This document shows, in pieces, positions 1 through 8,655 of a stretch of 37,889 bases of DNA. Source of the stretch: Bacilli bacterium (GTDB lineage: Bacteria > Bacillota_I > Bacilli_A > RF39 > UBA660); contig JAGHHB010000090.1 of assembly GCA_017887885.1 (NCBI GenBank), positions 1 through 37,889 on the forward strand, written 5' to 3'. Under the pieces are notes generated by a model that saw only the letters and a list, made by a program, of their open reading frames with translations, had not been told where the DNA came from and did no database searches. The first letter of the stretch is position 1. Each line of letters starts with the position of its first letter. The translations under genes and the position numbers were made by a program.

Positions 1-1
1 G

Positions 2-151
2 ATTAGATATTTTATTCCCAAAAAAACTTTAATAGAAAATTATTCATACCAAGATATTAATAAGATTGCCAACTGGATGAACAACTATCCAAGAAAAAGT
101 TTAAATTATAAAACTCCTTTAGAAGCAATTTTAAAAGAATTTATACTATAA
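2..151 (+). pseudogene. 3' end of an IS30-family transposase gene (cut by window edge)
   Basis: The first 49 codons in frame 2 read through to a TAA stop and contain IRYFIPKKT near the start and NWMNNYPRKSLNYKTP near the end. That pattern (arginine-aromatic-Pro-Lys, then N-W-x-N-x-x-P-R-K and a Tyr-Lys-Thr-Pro tail) is typical of the C-terminus of IS30-type DDE transposases. The 5' part lies outside the window, so I cannot tell whether the element is intact. It is the only plus-strand gene in the left 33 kb. No terminal inverted repeat can be assigned with confidence; the hairpin just downstream is more easily read as a terminator. Confidence 0.6.
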
Positions 152-157
152 CATTAA

Positions 158-193
158 AAAACAGCTATTTCAATTTATAGCTGCCTTTTTTTA
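158..193. terminator. Bidirectional hairpin terminator between transposase and J-domain gene
   Basis: A perfect six-base inverted repeat, CAGCTA (162-167) and TAGCTG (178-183), has a ten-base loop. It is followed by a T run on the plus strand and preceded by an A run that is a T run on the minus strand. It lies between two convergent genes and can serve both. Confidence 0.7.
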
Positions 194-199
194 ATTGAT

Positions 200-1522
200 T
201 TATCTATTTCTCTTTTCCCCATTGACCGCTGAATCATCTATCAGGCTATAATTTTTCATCAAATATTCTGCAATAAAAGTAATAGTTTTTTCTTCGTTAG
301 AAAAACGTTCATCAGAAAGTGGCAGAGAAAAAGCAGTACTCCAATAGCCACTTTTGATAAGTAAACTATTATAATAAGATAATGTTATATATGTATCTTT
401 ATTTTTATATATTGCTATTGAATTATCTGGGAGTATTTTGCCATACGGAATATATTCTCCATCTAAAATAAGTTCTAATAATGAATAATAACCTGTTTTA
501 TGATCTAAATTTGCAAATATTATACCATTATTATCATAATAAAAGTTACTTATAAAAATCTTATCTATTATTATTTTATATTTTTGGGCAAATATATTAT
601 GATTATCTCTAATATTGTCAATTAATTCTTTAATTAACTTATCTTTATTTTTTTTAGCTATTTCTAGTTTTAAAATTTTTGGTTGTATTTCCAAAAAAGA
701 TTTCATATTTTGGTAAATATCATCAAATGTCGAAGTCAAAAAATATCTTTCTAAATAAGAAATTAATATATCTTTATCTTCGTTATCTAATGGTCCAGAT
801 GTTATTTCTCTTCGTAAAGATTCAAAATTCAAAATACTAATTTCATTTTCTTCAAAAAGATGATCAACTTCCCTTTTTAATTCCATTAAATTTTGCTTAT
901 ATTGTTCTTCTGTTAGGTCATATCCTGCAAGCATGAACTTTGTATTTTCCGATAAACTTTCTATTATTCTCTTAAATAAGTTATAATAATAATAGTTTGT
1001 ATATTGATATAAAACATCATCTATATCAGCTTGCACTTTTTTTTCGTATTTTTCCTTTATCACTTTGCATTGCTTGGTAAATTCGTCACTATTACAATTA
1101 TAATTAATTTTTTGTCGATTTAGAAAGAAATTTGGTATCTTTGTAGATATAAGATATTTTTTATATACTTTTGTAAGTTCAGCTAAAAAGTCATCAAATG
1201 TCGTATTTAAAGTAGCTTTTTCTAAAAATTCCTCACACATTTTAGAAACTTCATAACCAAGACCAAAATAATCATTACCATTATTATAATATGCTTTTAT
1301 ACCACTAAACTTGGCCTTTATTTCTTCTTGAGTAGTTTTGCCTAAATTATCTGAAAGAACTTCATAGGCGGCATTTATTTTTTGCATCTCTTCATTACTA
1401 CCACCATGATCAGGATGATGCTCATTAGCCAATCGTCGATATGCTTTTTTTAATTCTGTTTCCGTAAAATTTGGCTTTAAGCCAAAAAGTTTAAGAGCTT
1501 CATGAAAATTCATACAAACCAT
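200..1522 (-). CDS. J-domain (DnaJ-like) protein of unknown specificity
   Basis: The first ~65 residues form a J domain: NFHEALKLFGL, a helix II AYRRLANEHHPDHGG carrying the invariant HPD, and KINAAYEVLSD in helix III. J domains stimulate the ATPase of an Hsp70 (DnaK) partner. The remaining ~370 residues are charged and predicted largely helical, with no Gly/Phe region, zinc finger or DnaJ C-terminal domain, so this is a type III J protein and not the housekeeping dnaJ. No signal peptide or membrane segment is seen. The start is uncertain: ATG 1522 is only three bases from an AGAAAGAAGG ribosome site, while ATG 1513 (MNFHEAL) fits family starts better. It follows the 446-aa gene and has its own promoter overlapping that gene's end. 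Its client is unknown. Confidence 0.85.
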   Translation of the reverse strand: MVCMNFHEALKLFGLKPNFTETELKKAYRRLANEHHPDHGGSNEEMQKINAAYEVLSDNLGKTTQEEIKAKFSGIKAYYNNGNDYFGLGYEVSKMCEEFLEKATLNTTFDDFLAELTKVYKKYLISTKIPNFFLNRQKINYNCNSDEFTKQCKVIKEKYEKKVQADIDDVLYQYTNYYYYNLFKRIIESLSENTKFMLAGYDLTEEQYKQNLMELKREVDHLFEENEISILNFESLRREITSGPLDNEDKDILISYLERYFLTSTFDDIYQNMKSFLEIQPKILKLEIAKKNKDKLIKELIDNIRDNHNIFAQKYKIIIDKIFISNFYYDNNGIIFANLDHKTGYYSLLELILDGEYIPYGKILPDNSIAIYKNKDTYITLSYYNSLLIKSGYWSTAFSLPLSDERFSNEEKTITFIAEYLMKNYSLIDDSAVNGEKRNR

Positions 1523-1539
1523 ACACCTTCTTTCTATAA

Positions 1540-1568
1540 AGAATATACTCTTTTTACTAATTTGTCAA
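1540..1568 (-). promoter_or_regulatory. Promoter of the J-domain gene
   Basis: On the minus strand a perfect -35 TTGACA (1563-1568) is followed after 17 bases by TATTCT (1540-1545). The predicted start is ~11 bases before ATG 1522. The -35 box overlaps the last codons of the upstream 446-aa gene, so the J-domain gene may be expressed apart from the PFOR group. Confidence 0.5.
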
Positions 1569-2897
1569 GTATTTATTCTGGGATATTTGAAAAAGTATTT
1601 CACTTAAAATTATATTATTTGTAATATTAAATCCAGCTACTTTATTTTCTATTACCTCTCTTAATAACTCTGACGGTATAACAATTCCAAGATAGGACCT
1701 TGTGCTATTTTCGTTAGTAAAACTGTCTATTTTATTATTTTCTATAAATTTGTGAATAGCATATATTGCTTGATCATACCCATATTTTTCATATGTCTCA
1801 TGAATAGCAGACATAAGAGCATTCCATCCTAATTCAGAAATTACCAATTTCATTTTAGAGGGTGGAAAATTTTCTATGATCATCCTTCTTATATTTTCTC
1901 GGCGTACAAAAAGGTTAAAATTTGTAGTTTTTATATACTCCATAATAATTAAATGTAATTTTTTAGTCCCATAAATATTAGATAATTTATTTATGATATA
2001 AATAAATTTTTCTTTATCACTAGCTGTTATGTCATATTTATGATCTCTACTTGATGGCAAATAATCAAAATGGCAATCCGCAAATATCTCTTCGAAAGTT
2101 AAACTATTTTCTAATGTTTTTAGTATCAATTTACTTATCATGACAAATGAATTGTATAATTCCATTGTTTTTAAGTTATACTTTTTCAAAATAGTATTAT
2201 TAGTAGTTTTAGTTAATAATTTTAGTTCGTTTTGAATGAATTTTATGAAATCTCCAGAAGTTACTAAATTTAGAGTATTAGTTTTTATCTTGTTTTGCAA
2301 ATATACATATAATAGTTTAGCTAAAACATTAATGTAGGAAATTTCTGAATTTATCGTAAAAGCTATATTTTTATATTTTGGAATAAATGGACTAGAGAAG
2401 ATATCAAACTTATAATCTTTTTCACTTAAGTACTTTACGATTTTTAGTGCATCTTCTTGGGTAGATATACAGATAGTCAAGGCATCATTTCTTAATTCTT
2501 TTGTTATTCTAAACTGCATAAGAATATTTTGATGAACTGAAAATTCTATAATTTCAATGATCATTTGATACAGATCTTTGATTGCAATTGGCAAATACAT
2601 CTTAATAGCATTCTTTAAACTTTTATAGAATAATTGGCTATTATTACCATTTCTATTTTCGATAATAAGATAGTATCCATTACTAAATATTTCCAGTTTA
2701 GTATTGTCACGAAGATAATTTTTAATTTTTAATTGAACGGTAATAAGGGCAGTATTTTTTATTCTTTGACAATCTTTTTCATTAAATGAATTTAATTCAT
2801 AGTATATTGTGTCAGAAGAAATAGGAAGACTGGGATTTTGGTAATAAATTTTAGATAGATAATTTAAAAATCTATCCATCTTATCGAGACATGTCAT
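1557..2897 (-). CDS. Unrecognised 446-aa cytoplasmic protein
   Basis: I do not recognise a family. The protein has no signal peptide or clear membrane segment, is rich in Ile, Asn and Lys, and appears mostly alpha-helical with a possible beta stretch near residues 120-180. Its ATG overlaps the last 17 bases of a 53-aa ORF (ATGACATGTC) and has a GAGGAAAT ribosome site inside that ORF, which indicates translational coupling. It lies between PFOR and a J-domain protein on the same strand, with only about 35 bases to the latter. The context suggests a partner or client of the J protein; that is inference from position only. Confidence 0.7.
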   Translation of the reverse strand: MTCLDKMDRFLNYLSKIYYQNPSLPISSDTIYYELNSFNEKDCQRIKNTALITVQLKIKNYLRDNTKLEIFSNGYYLIIENRNGNNSQLFYKSLKNAIKMYLPIAIKDLYQMIIEIIEFSVHQNILMQFRITKELRNDALTICISTQEDALKIVKYLSEKDYKFDIFSSPFIPKYKNIAFTINSEISYINVLAKLLYVYLQNKIKTNTLNLVTSGDFIKFIQNELKLLTKTTNNTILKKYNLKTMELYNSFVMISKLILKTLENSLTFEEIFADCHFDYLPSSRDHKYDITASDKEKFIYIINKLSNIYGTKKLHLIIMEYIKTTNFNLFVRRENIRRMIIENFPPSKMKLVISELGWNALMSAIHETYEKYGYDQAIYAIHKFIENNKIDSFTNENSTRSYLGIVIPSELLREVIENKVAGFNITNNIILSEILFQISQNKYLTN

Positions 2898-3042
2898 TTT
2901 CTATTTCCTCATTAACTTGGCTTAAATCGATGGTATTATCTAAATCTAATATCATAGTGTTATTATCATCAAAACTATTATCAGATAATTTAATAGGAAT
3001 TTTTCTAATTTTACCATCGATTTTAATCTCCTCTTCCTTCAT
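2881..3042 (-). CDS. Small acidic ORF (53 aa) between PFOR and the 446-aa gene
   Basis: This ORF is too short for the supplied track. It starts with ATG at 3042, two bases beyond the PFOR stop codon, preceded by a strong GTGAGGAG ribosome site with five-base spacing. It ends in TAA at 2881, overlapping the next gene by 17 bases. The product begins MKEEEIKIDGKIRKIP and is very acidic in its second half (stretches such as SFDDNN and NEEIENDM). There is no membrane segment or Cys motif. The good ribosome site and tight packing on both sides favour a real coding region, but I know of no homologue. Confidence 0.6.
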   Translation of the reverse strand: MKEEEIKIDGKIRKIPIKLSDNSFDDNNTMILDLDNTIDLSQVNEEIENDMSR

Positions 3043-3044
3043 AT

Positions 3045-6000
3045 CTACTCCTCACTTAATTTCTTATAATAATTATATCGCTCGATAGCCCAATTTTTTT
3101 GATCATTTAAAATATCATCAGCAAATTCTTTATTAACATTCTTTAAACTAGAAAATCTATTTTCGGTCATTAAATATTCTTCATATCTTGAGAAATCAGG
3201 ATCTTTTGAATCAATAATTAACTTTTTTGTATAAGGATTATATCTAAATGTTAGAAAATAACCGCAACTAGTAGCTAAATATGCATTAGACTGTGAATGT
3301 TCCATACCGGTCTTTATTCCGTGTTCGATACATGGACAATAAGCTATTATTAATGATGGTCCTTTATATTCGCTAGCTTCTTTCAAAACCTTTAAGTATT
3401 GTTCTTTGTTATAACCAATATTAGTTGTTGCAACATAAACATGAGGATAACACATAGCTATTCTAGCTAAATCTTTTTTATAGTTATCTTTCCCTTTTGA
3501 AGTGAAAGAGGCTATTGAGCCATAATTTGATGATTTAGATGATTGACCTCCAGTATTTGAATATACTTCGGTATCTAATACTAGAATGTTGATATTTTCG
3601 TTTTTAGAAAGTACATGATCAAGACCGCTATAACCTATATCATAAGCAAAGCCATCACCACCAATTATCCATACTGATTTTGGCAAAATATAATCTTGCA
3701 TATCTAATAAATAAGGATGTTTTTTATAATCAATTTCATTGACAACCTTACTACATATATCATAATCATTCATATTTTCTAACCATTTTTTAAATGTTTT
3801 ATTATTAGGGTATTCTTCCATATATTTTTTAATTTGTGCTCTTTTCAAGTTAATTCCAATTAATATGCCATATCCATATTCAGCATTATCTTCAAATAGC
3901 GAACTTGCCCATGGAATGCTATAAGGCGTACTAGGAGCCGTACCACCATAAATTGATGAACAACCTGTTGCATTGGCAATTATCAAATTATTGGAAAAGA
4001 CTCTTGTCAAATTAGTCAAATAAGGTGTCTCACCACAGCCCGCACAAGCACCAGAATACTCAAATTTTGGATTTTTATAACTAATATTTTTAACTGTTAA
4101 GAGTGGAGAACTATTACTTTCATTGACATTATTTTTTAGTAAATAATCAAAAGGGGATACCTCATTGGTGTTCTTAACCATTTTCAAAGCTTTATTTCCT
4201 CTTTTTCCAGGACATGTTACTGCACATACTCCACATCCTGTGCATTGCTCGTAATTGGCAGCAATAACAAACTCTTTATCTGGAGGCATTAAAGAAGAAA
4301 TACTAGTAATTTTATCATCACCTTTATCTAGTAAAAAGGACCTAATAACACCATGTGGACAAGCAAAAACGCACTGATTACACTGAATACAGTTCTCCGC
4401 TATCCATAAAGGAATGTTTTCAGCGATATTTCTTTTTTCTTTACGCGTTATACCAGGACTAAAAATACCACTTTTTTTGTCAAGAAAACTACTTACTGGC
4501 AATGAATCTCCTTTTAAAAGATTAATAGTTTCATTAAAACTTAAGTCTTTTTTATTTTCATATGTCAAATTAATCCAATCTTCTGAAACAGTTATTTCTT
4601 CTAAAAACGCAAGAGTATTATCTATTATTTTGTTATTGATATCAATAATATTTTGACCTTTAGAAGAAAATCTTTTTTTATTATTTTCTTTCATAATAGC
4701 TATGACTCTGTTTATATCAAGCATATTTATTATCTCAAAAATACATGTTTCAAGACAGGTATTTATTTTATTTTTAAGTCCTAGTTCTCCCGCTAATTTA
4801 TAAGCATCAATTATAAAAAATCTGGCTTTTTTTTGTGCAAGTAAATACTTAACCTTATTAGGAAGGCTTTTTATTAATTGTTCTTCTTTTAAATTAGTAT
4901 TTAAAAGAAATAAGCCACCATTTTTTAGGTTATCTAAAATATCATATTTATATATATAGGTATCTTTAGATACAACAATAAAGTCAGGATTATCAACATA
5001 ATAAGTACTCTTAATTTGAGAATCAGATATTCTAATATGACTTCTTGTGACTCCACCTGATTTTTTAGAATCATACTGAAAATATCCTTGTACATATTTA
5101 GAAGTATAATCGCCTATTATTCTAATCAAATCTTTAGAAGTAGAAACCATACCATCAGAACCGTATCCATATAATAATAATTCATAATTATTATTATCTA
5201 ACTTAAAATGAGGATCAAAATCTAAACTTAAGTTAGTGACATCATCATTAATACCTATCGTAAAATTATTTTTTTTAGCTTCTCTAAGATTATCAAAAAC
5301 AGCTTTAATCATTGCTGGTGTTGTATTTTTACTTGATAATCCATATCTTCCACCAATGATAGTAACATTACTCATCTTAAAGGTATTTACTACTTCTAAA
5401 TATAATGGTTCTCCCGATGATCCTGGCTCTTTAGTTCTATCTAAAACAGCAATATTTTTTACTGTTTTAGGAACACAATTTAATAGATGCTTGCTACTAA
5501 AGGGCCTAAATAAATGAACTTTTATTAAACCAACACGATATCCTTTTGTGTTGAGTACTGAAACAACTTCTTCAATGCAAGAACAAACTGATCCCATTGC
5601 CACAATAACATCCGTAGCATTTGGATCACCATAATAATTAAATAGCGAATAATCTGTTTTAGCAATTTTATTTATTTTATTCATATATGTCTCGACGACA
5701 GTGATTGCATCATCATAGTTTCTATTTCGAACTTCTGTATTTTGGAAATAAATATCATCATTTTGTGCTGTTCCACGTGTATTAGGATTTTTATTATTCA
5801 ATGCTCGCATTCGAAAATCCTTTAAAGCTTCTTTATCGATTAATTTTTCTATTTTGGCTAAATCAATTTCTTGTATTTTATTTATTTCATGACTCGTGCG
5901 AAAGCCATCAAAAAAATGGATAAAAGGAAGTGAGGCCTTGATGCTAGATAAATGCGCAATCATTGATAGATGATAAGCTTCATCAACAGTTGCGGAAGAT

Positions 6001-6419
6001 AACATGCATACTCCTGTTTGTCTTGCAGCATAAACATCTTGATGATCTCCAAAAATACTAAGAGCATGTGTCGATAAGGATCTTGCCGCTACATGTATTA
6101 CGGCTGGAAGCATTTCACCTGCTAATTTATAAAGTGATGGAATCATAAGTAATAATCCCTGACTAGCTGTAAAAGTTGTGCTTAATAATCCGCTTTGAAG
6201 GGCACCATGAACTAATGCAATGGCTCCAGATTCAGATTGCATCTCAATTACCTTAACCTTATTGCCCCAATAATTTATTTCTCCAGTATTAGATAAAACG
6301 TCAATCTTTTCAGCCATAGGAGACGCAGGAGTTATGGGGTAAATACCGCAAACTTCACTAAATTTATAAGCAACTCTAGATACTGCCTCATTTGCATCCA
6401 TTGTTCTATATTTTGGCAT
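3045..6419 (-). CDS. nifJ: Pyruvate:ferredoxin (flavodoxin) oxidoreductase
   Basis: This homodimeric-type PFOR converts pyruvate and CoA to acetyl-CoA and CO2 and passes electrons to ferredoxin or flavodoxin; it is a core enzyme of anaerobic metabolism. The N-terminal pyruvate domain shows YPITPASPMAEKID (residues ~27-40). The central domain carries two 4Fe-4S motifs, CIQCNQCVFACP (677-688) and CTGCGVCAVTCP (726-737). The thiamine pyrophosphate domain follows, with CAGCGETPY (792-800) holding the proximal cluster cysteines and GDGFAYDIGYSG...TEVYSNTGGQ (~921-959) binding TPP and Mg. At 1124 residues it is slightly shorter than the usual 1170-1200. Its own promoter and terminator-bounded upstream edge make it the first gene of a group that continues into a 53-aa ORF. 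Confidence 0.97.
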   Translation of the reverse strand: MPKYRTMDANEAVSRVAYKFSEVCGIYPITPASPMAEKIDVLSNTGEINYWGNKVKVIEMQSESGAIALVHGALQSGLLSTTFTASQGLLLMIPSLYKLAGEMLPAVIHVAARSLSTHALSIFGDHQDVYAARQTGVCMLSSATVDEAYHLSMIAHLSSIKASLPFIHFFDGFRTSHEINKIQEIDLAKIEKLIDKEALKDFRMRALNNKNPNTRGTAQNDDIYFQNTEVRNRNYDDAITVVETYMNKINKIAKTDYSLFNYYGDPNATDVIVAMGSVCSCIEEVVSVLNTKGYRVGLIKVHLFRPFSSKHLLNCVPKTVKNIAVLDRTKEPGSSGEPLYLEVVNTFKMSNVTIIGGRYGLSSKNTTPAMIKAVFDNLREAKKNNFTIGINDDVTNLSLDFDPHFKLDNNNYELLLYGYGSDGMVSTSKDLIRIIGDYTSKYVQGYFQYDSKKSGGVTRSHIRISDSQIKSTYYVDNPDFIVVSKDTYIYKYDILDNLKNGGLFLLNTNLKEEQLIKSLPNKVKYLLAQKKARFFIIDAYKLAGELGLKNKINTCLETCIFEIINMLDINRVIAIMKENNKKRFSSKGQNIIDINNKIIDNTLAFLEEITVSEDWINLTYENKKDLSFNETINLLKGDSLPVSSFLDKKSGIFSPGITRKEKRNIAENIPLWIAENCIQCNQCVFACPHGVIRSFLLDKGDDKITSISSLMPPDKEFVIAANYEQCTGCGVCAVTCPGKRGNKALKMVKNTNEVSPFDYLLKNNVNESNSSPLLTVKNISYKNPKFEYSGACAGCGETPYLTNLTRVFSNNLIIANATGCSSIYGGTAPSTPYSIPWASSLFEDNAEYGYGILIGINLKRAQIKKYMEEYPNNKTFKKWLENMNDYDICSKVVNEIDYKKHPYLLDMQDYILPKSVWIIGGDGFAYDIGYSGLDHVLSKNENINILVLDTEVYSNTGGQSSKSSNYGSIASFTSKGKDNYKKDLARIAMCYPHVYVATTNIGYNKEQYLKVLKEASEYKGPSLIIAYCPCIEHGIKTGMEHSQSNAYLATSCGYFLTFRYNPYTKKLIIDSKDPDFSRYEEYLMTENRFSSLKNVNKEFADDILNDQKNWAIERYNYYKKLSEE

Positions 6420-6453
6420 TTTATTCCTTCTTTCTATGATTATTTATGCTATA

Positions 6454-6482
6454 ATTTTATCATAAAAAAAATAAAATAACAA
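6454..6482 (-). promoter_or_regulatory. Promoter of the PFOR group
   Basis: The minus strand reads TTGTTA (6477-6482), a 17-base spacer, then TAAAAT (6454-6459), with TG one base before the -10 (extended -10). A GAAAGAAGG ribosome site precedes the PFOR ATG at 6419. Confidence 0.45.
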
Positions 6483-6510
6483 TAACTTTTGGAAAATATT
6501 AAATTGACAA

Positions 6511-6545
6511 TAAAAAAGAAAAAACTTAACTATTTACAAGTTAAG
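6511..6545 (-). terminator. Intrinsic terminator of the lipoprotein gene, containing its stop codon
   Basis: The minus strand shows CTTAACT (6539-6545), a seven-base loop and AGTTAAG (6525-6531), then TTTTTTCTTTTTT. The TAG stop (6530-6532) lies at the 3' arm of the stem. Confidence 0.75.
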
Positions 6546-7117
6546 CCACGATCAGTATATACTTTCTTTTGGGTTTCTAAATTTTTATCTATATTAAATG
6601 TCGTTAAATCATTATCAGATAGTTTCGATAAGTCATAAGTATATGTTATCTTATAATTGTTGTCATTATCAACATCTGTAGTAGTTGTAAAACCCTCAAT
6701 ATTTGTATATGAACCAAACTTATTGCTGTGTTGATTCTTAATACCAGCGATATCTAAAATACCATCAGTTACTCCGGTTACGACATCATCAAGTGCGTCA
6801 CCAACTACACCATCAATTATACCGTCTTCATCATTATCAGTATCATTAGTAGTTCCATCTGTTCCAGTTCCTACTCCATCGGTATGATTATCATTAGTAG
6901 TTTCATCTGTTCCGTTTTTTGTTTCATCGGTATGTTTGTCATTATATTCATAAATTACCGTCAATTTTTTTATCTCATTATTTTTATGCTCAATCTTATA
7001 TGTTGTTTTTGATGTCAAATTTCCTACCGTATTATCTCCCGTGCATGTCATTGTTTCAGTAGTTCCACATCCAGATAGTATGATTATTACCGCTACAACT
7101 AATAAAGCTCTTTTCAT
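6530..7117 (-). CDS. Lipoprotein with Thr/Asp/Asn/Gly-rich insert
   Basis: The protein starts MKRALLVVAVIIILSGC, a lipoprotein signal peptide whose lipobox LSGC puts the lipidated Cys at residue 17. Residues ~18-60 (TMTCTGDN...YKIEHKNNEIKKL) and the C-terminal ~55 residues (YKITYTYDLSKL...) look like the beta-rich halves of a small Firmicutes lipoprotein of the DUF1307/YehR type, which is a tentative match. Between them is a low-complexity linker rich in T, D, N and G, partly built from a 48-base tandem repeat. It is monocistronic: promoter and terminator lie on either side. Ribosome site AAAGGAG precedes the ATG. Its function is unknown; it should be anchored on the outer face of the membrane. 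Confidence 0.8.
   Translation of the reverse strand: MKRALLVVAVIIILSGCGTTETMTCTGDNTVGNLTSKTTYKIEHKNNEIKKLTVIYEYNDKHTDETKNGTDETTNDNHTDGVGTGTDGTTNDTDNDEDGIIDGVVGDALDDVVTGVTDGILDIAGIKNQHSNKFGSYTNIEGFTTTTDVDNDNNYKITYTYDLSKLSDNDLTTFNIDKNLETQKKVYTDRGLTCK
6844..6939. repeat. Two-copy 48-bp imperfect tandem repeat inside the lipoprotein gene
   Basis: Copies 6844-6891 and 6892-6939 both begin CATTAGTAGTT and share CATCTGTTCC and CATCGGTATG at the same offsets. The unit is 16 codons, so the reading frame is kept. It encodes the linker segments that include TDGTTND and TDETTND, and arose by duplication followed by divergence. Confidence 0.7.
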
Positions 7118-7189
7118 AAAATTTACTCCTTTCCAATTATAGTATTTACCAAAATAATCTATTTATGACGGTATTTTTTACCAAAAAAG

Positions 7190-7252
7190 TATAAAAAAGA
7201 AATTGTAATACAAAATAAAATGTTTTTTTAAATACATAACTTTGTATTACAA
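7190..7252 (-). terminator. Long-stem terminator of asnS
   Basis: A perfect 12-base inverted repeat, TTGTAATACAAA (7203-7214) and TTTGTATTACAA (7241-7252), encloses a 26-base AT-rich loop. On the minus strand the stem is followed by TTTCTTTTTTAT. The loop is longer than usual. Confidence 0.6.
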
Positions 7253-7268
7253 CTTCAATATGAAAATT

Positions 7269-8642
7269 TTAATACTCACAACTTCCTGGTGTTCTTGGAT
7301 ATGGAATCACATCTCTAATATTATCGACACCAGTTAAATAAATTAATAATCTTTCAAAGCCCATACCAAAACCAGAATGAACGCAACCACCAAATTTTCT
7401 TAAATTTAGATACCATTCCATTTCTTTTTCATCAATTTTTAATTCTTTGATTCTATTTAGTAATTTTTCATAATTTTCTTCTCTTTGGCTGCCACCCATT
7501 AATTCACCAGCACCAGGTACTTCTAAATCAACAGCTGCAACTGTTTTATTATCTTCATTTTGTTTCATATAAAAGGCCTTGATATCTTTGGGCCAATTTT
7601 TGATAAATACTGGTCCATGAAAATATTCTGTAATATATTTTTCGTGTTCTTTAGCAATATCCTGATCGTATTCAGGAGAAAATTCCCACTTAATATTAGC
7701 TTCTTTTAATATTTTTATAACATCTTTATGATCAATTCTTGTAAATTTGCTAGTTATTAGTTTATTTAGTTTTTCTAATAGTCCTTTTTCAACAAATCTA
7801 TCAAAAAATAACATTTCATCAGGACAGTTATCAAGAACATACTTTATAACAAACTTTAGCATATCTTCCATAATATCCATATCTTGTTCTAGATCACAAA
7901 AAGCTATTTCTGGTTCGATCATCCAAAATTCAGAAGCATGAGTTTTTGTATTAGAGTTTTCGGCACGGAATGTCGGTCCGAAAGTATATGTTTTTTTATA
8001 GGCCATAGCAAAAGTTTCAGCTTCTAGTTGACCTGATACTGTAAGAGCAGTTTGTTTACCAAAAAAATCTTTACTATAATCAATACTATTTTTTTCATTT
8101 ATTTTATTTAGATCAAGAGTAGTAACTTGAAACATTTGACCGGCACCTTCACAATCGCTTGCAGTTATTAAAGGTGCATGAAAATAGATGTACCCACGAT
8201 CTTGAAAATATTTATGAATAGCATATGCTGTTATACTTCTAACTCTGAAAATAGCCGAAAATAGATTAGTACGTGGTCTTAAATATGCAATTTCTCTTAA
8301 AAATTCTCTTGTAGGTCTACCTTTGGCTTGTAATGGGTAATCTTCAGAGCAATCGCCTTCTAAAGTTATTTTTTCTAATTGCAATTCAAATGCTTGTTTT
8401 TCTTTTAATGATTTTATTAATATTCCGGTTACAGTAACAGCTGATCCTAGTCTTAATTTAGTTATTTCATCAAAATTTGGTAGTTTATCATCATAAACAA
8501 CTTGTAAATTTCTAAAAGTAGTGCCATCAGATAGATCTATAAAACCAAAATGAGCCTGACGGCGATGATTTCTAATCCAACCACTTAAAACTACTTTTTT
8601 ATTAATATAATCTTCTTCATATAAATTTTTAATATCTAACAT
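7269..8642 (-). CDS. asnS: Asparaginyl-tRNA synthetase
   Basis: This class IIb aminoacyl-tRNA synthetase charges tRNA-Asn. The N-terminal OB-fold anticodon-binding domain occupies residues ~1-105 (VVLSGWIRNHRRQAHFGFI). The catalytic core follows: HAPLITASDCEGAGQMFQV, motif 2 FGPTFRAENSNTKTHASEFW, and motif 3 GFGMGFERLLIYLTGVDNIR with the ending YPRTPGSCEY. The Asn-type motif 2 and the length (457 aa; family usual 430-465) separate it from AspS. The ATG has a GAGGG ribosome site. It lies 13 bases after an XRE regulator gene and is probably cotranscribed with it. No T-box leader is seen. Confidence 0.96.
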   Translation of the reverse strand: MLDIKNLYEEDYINKKVVLSGWIRNHRRQAHFGFIDLSDGTTFRNLQVVYDDKLPNFDEITKLRLGSAVTVTGILIKSLKEKQAFELQLEKITLEGDCSEDYPLQAKGRPTREFLREIAYLRPRTNLFSAIFRVRSITAYAIHKYFQDRGYIYFHAPLITASDCEGAGQMFQVTTLDLNKINEKNSIDYSKDFFGKQTALTVSGQLEAETFAMAYKKTYTFGPTFRAENSNTKTHASEFWMIEPEIAFCDLEQDMDIMEDMLKFVIKYVLDNCPDEMLFFDRFVEKGLLEKLNKLITSKFTRIDHKDVIKILKEANIKWEFSPEYDQDIAKEHEKYITEYFHGPVFIKNWPKDIKAFYMKQNEDNKTVAAVDLEVPGAGELMGGSQREENYEKLLNRIKELKIDEKEMEWYLNLRKFGGCVHSGFGMGFERLLIYLTGVDNIRDVIPYPRTPGSCEY

Positions 8643-8655
8643 TTTATCCCTCTTT

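Noticed and set aside
4414-5517. Plus-strand ORFs inside PFOR
   Set aside because: Shadows of the minus-strand PFOR gene, with no ribosome sites or recognisable products.
6844-6939. CRISPR-like repeat
   Set aside because: The repeat is a direct two-copy tandem duplication within a coding region, with no spacers or cas genes.
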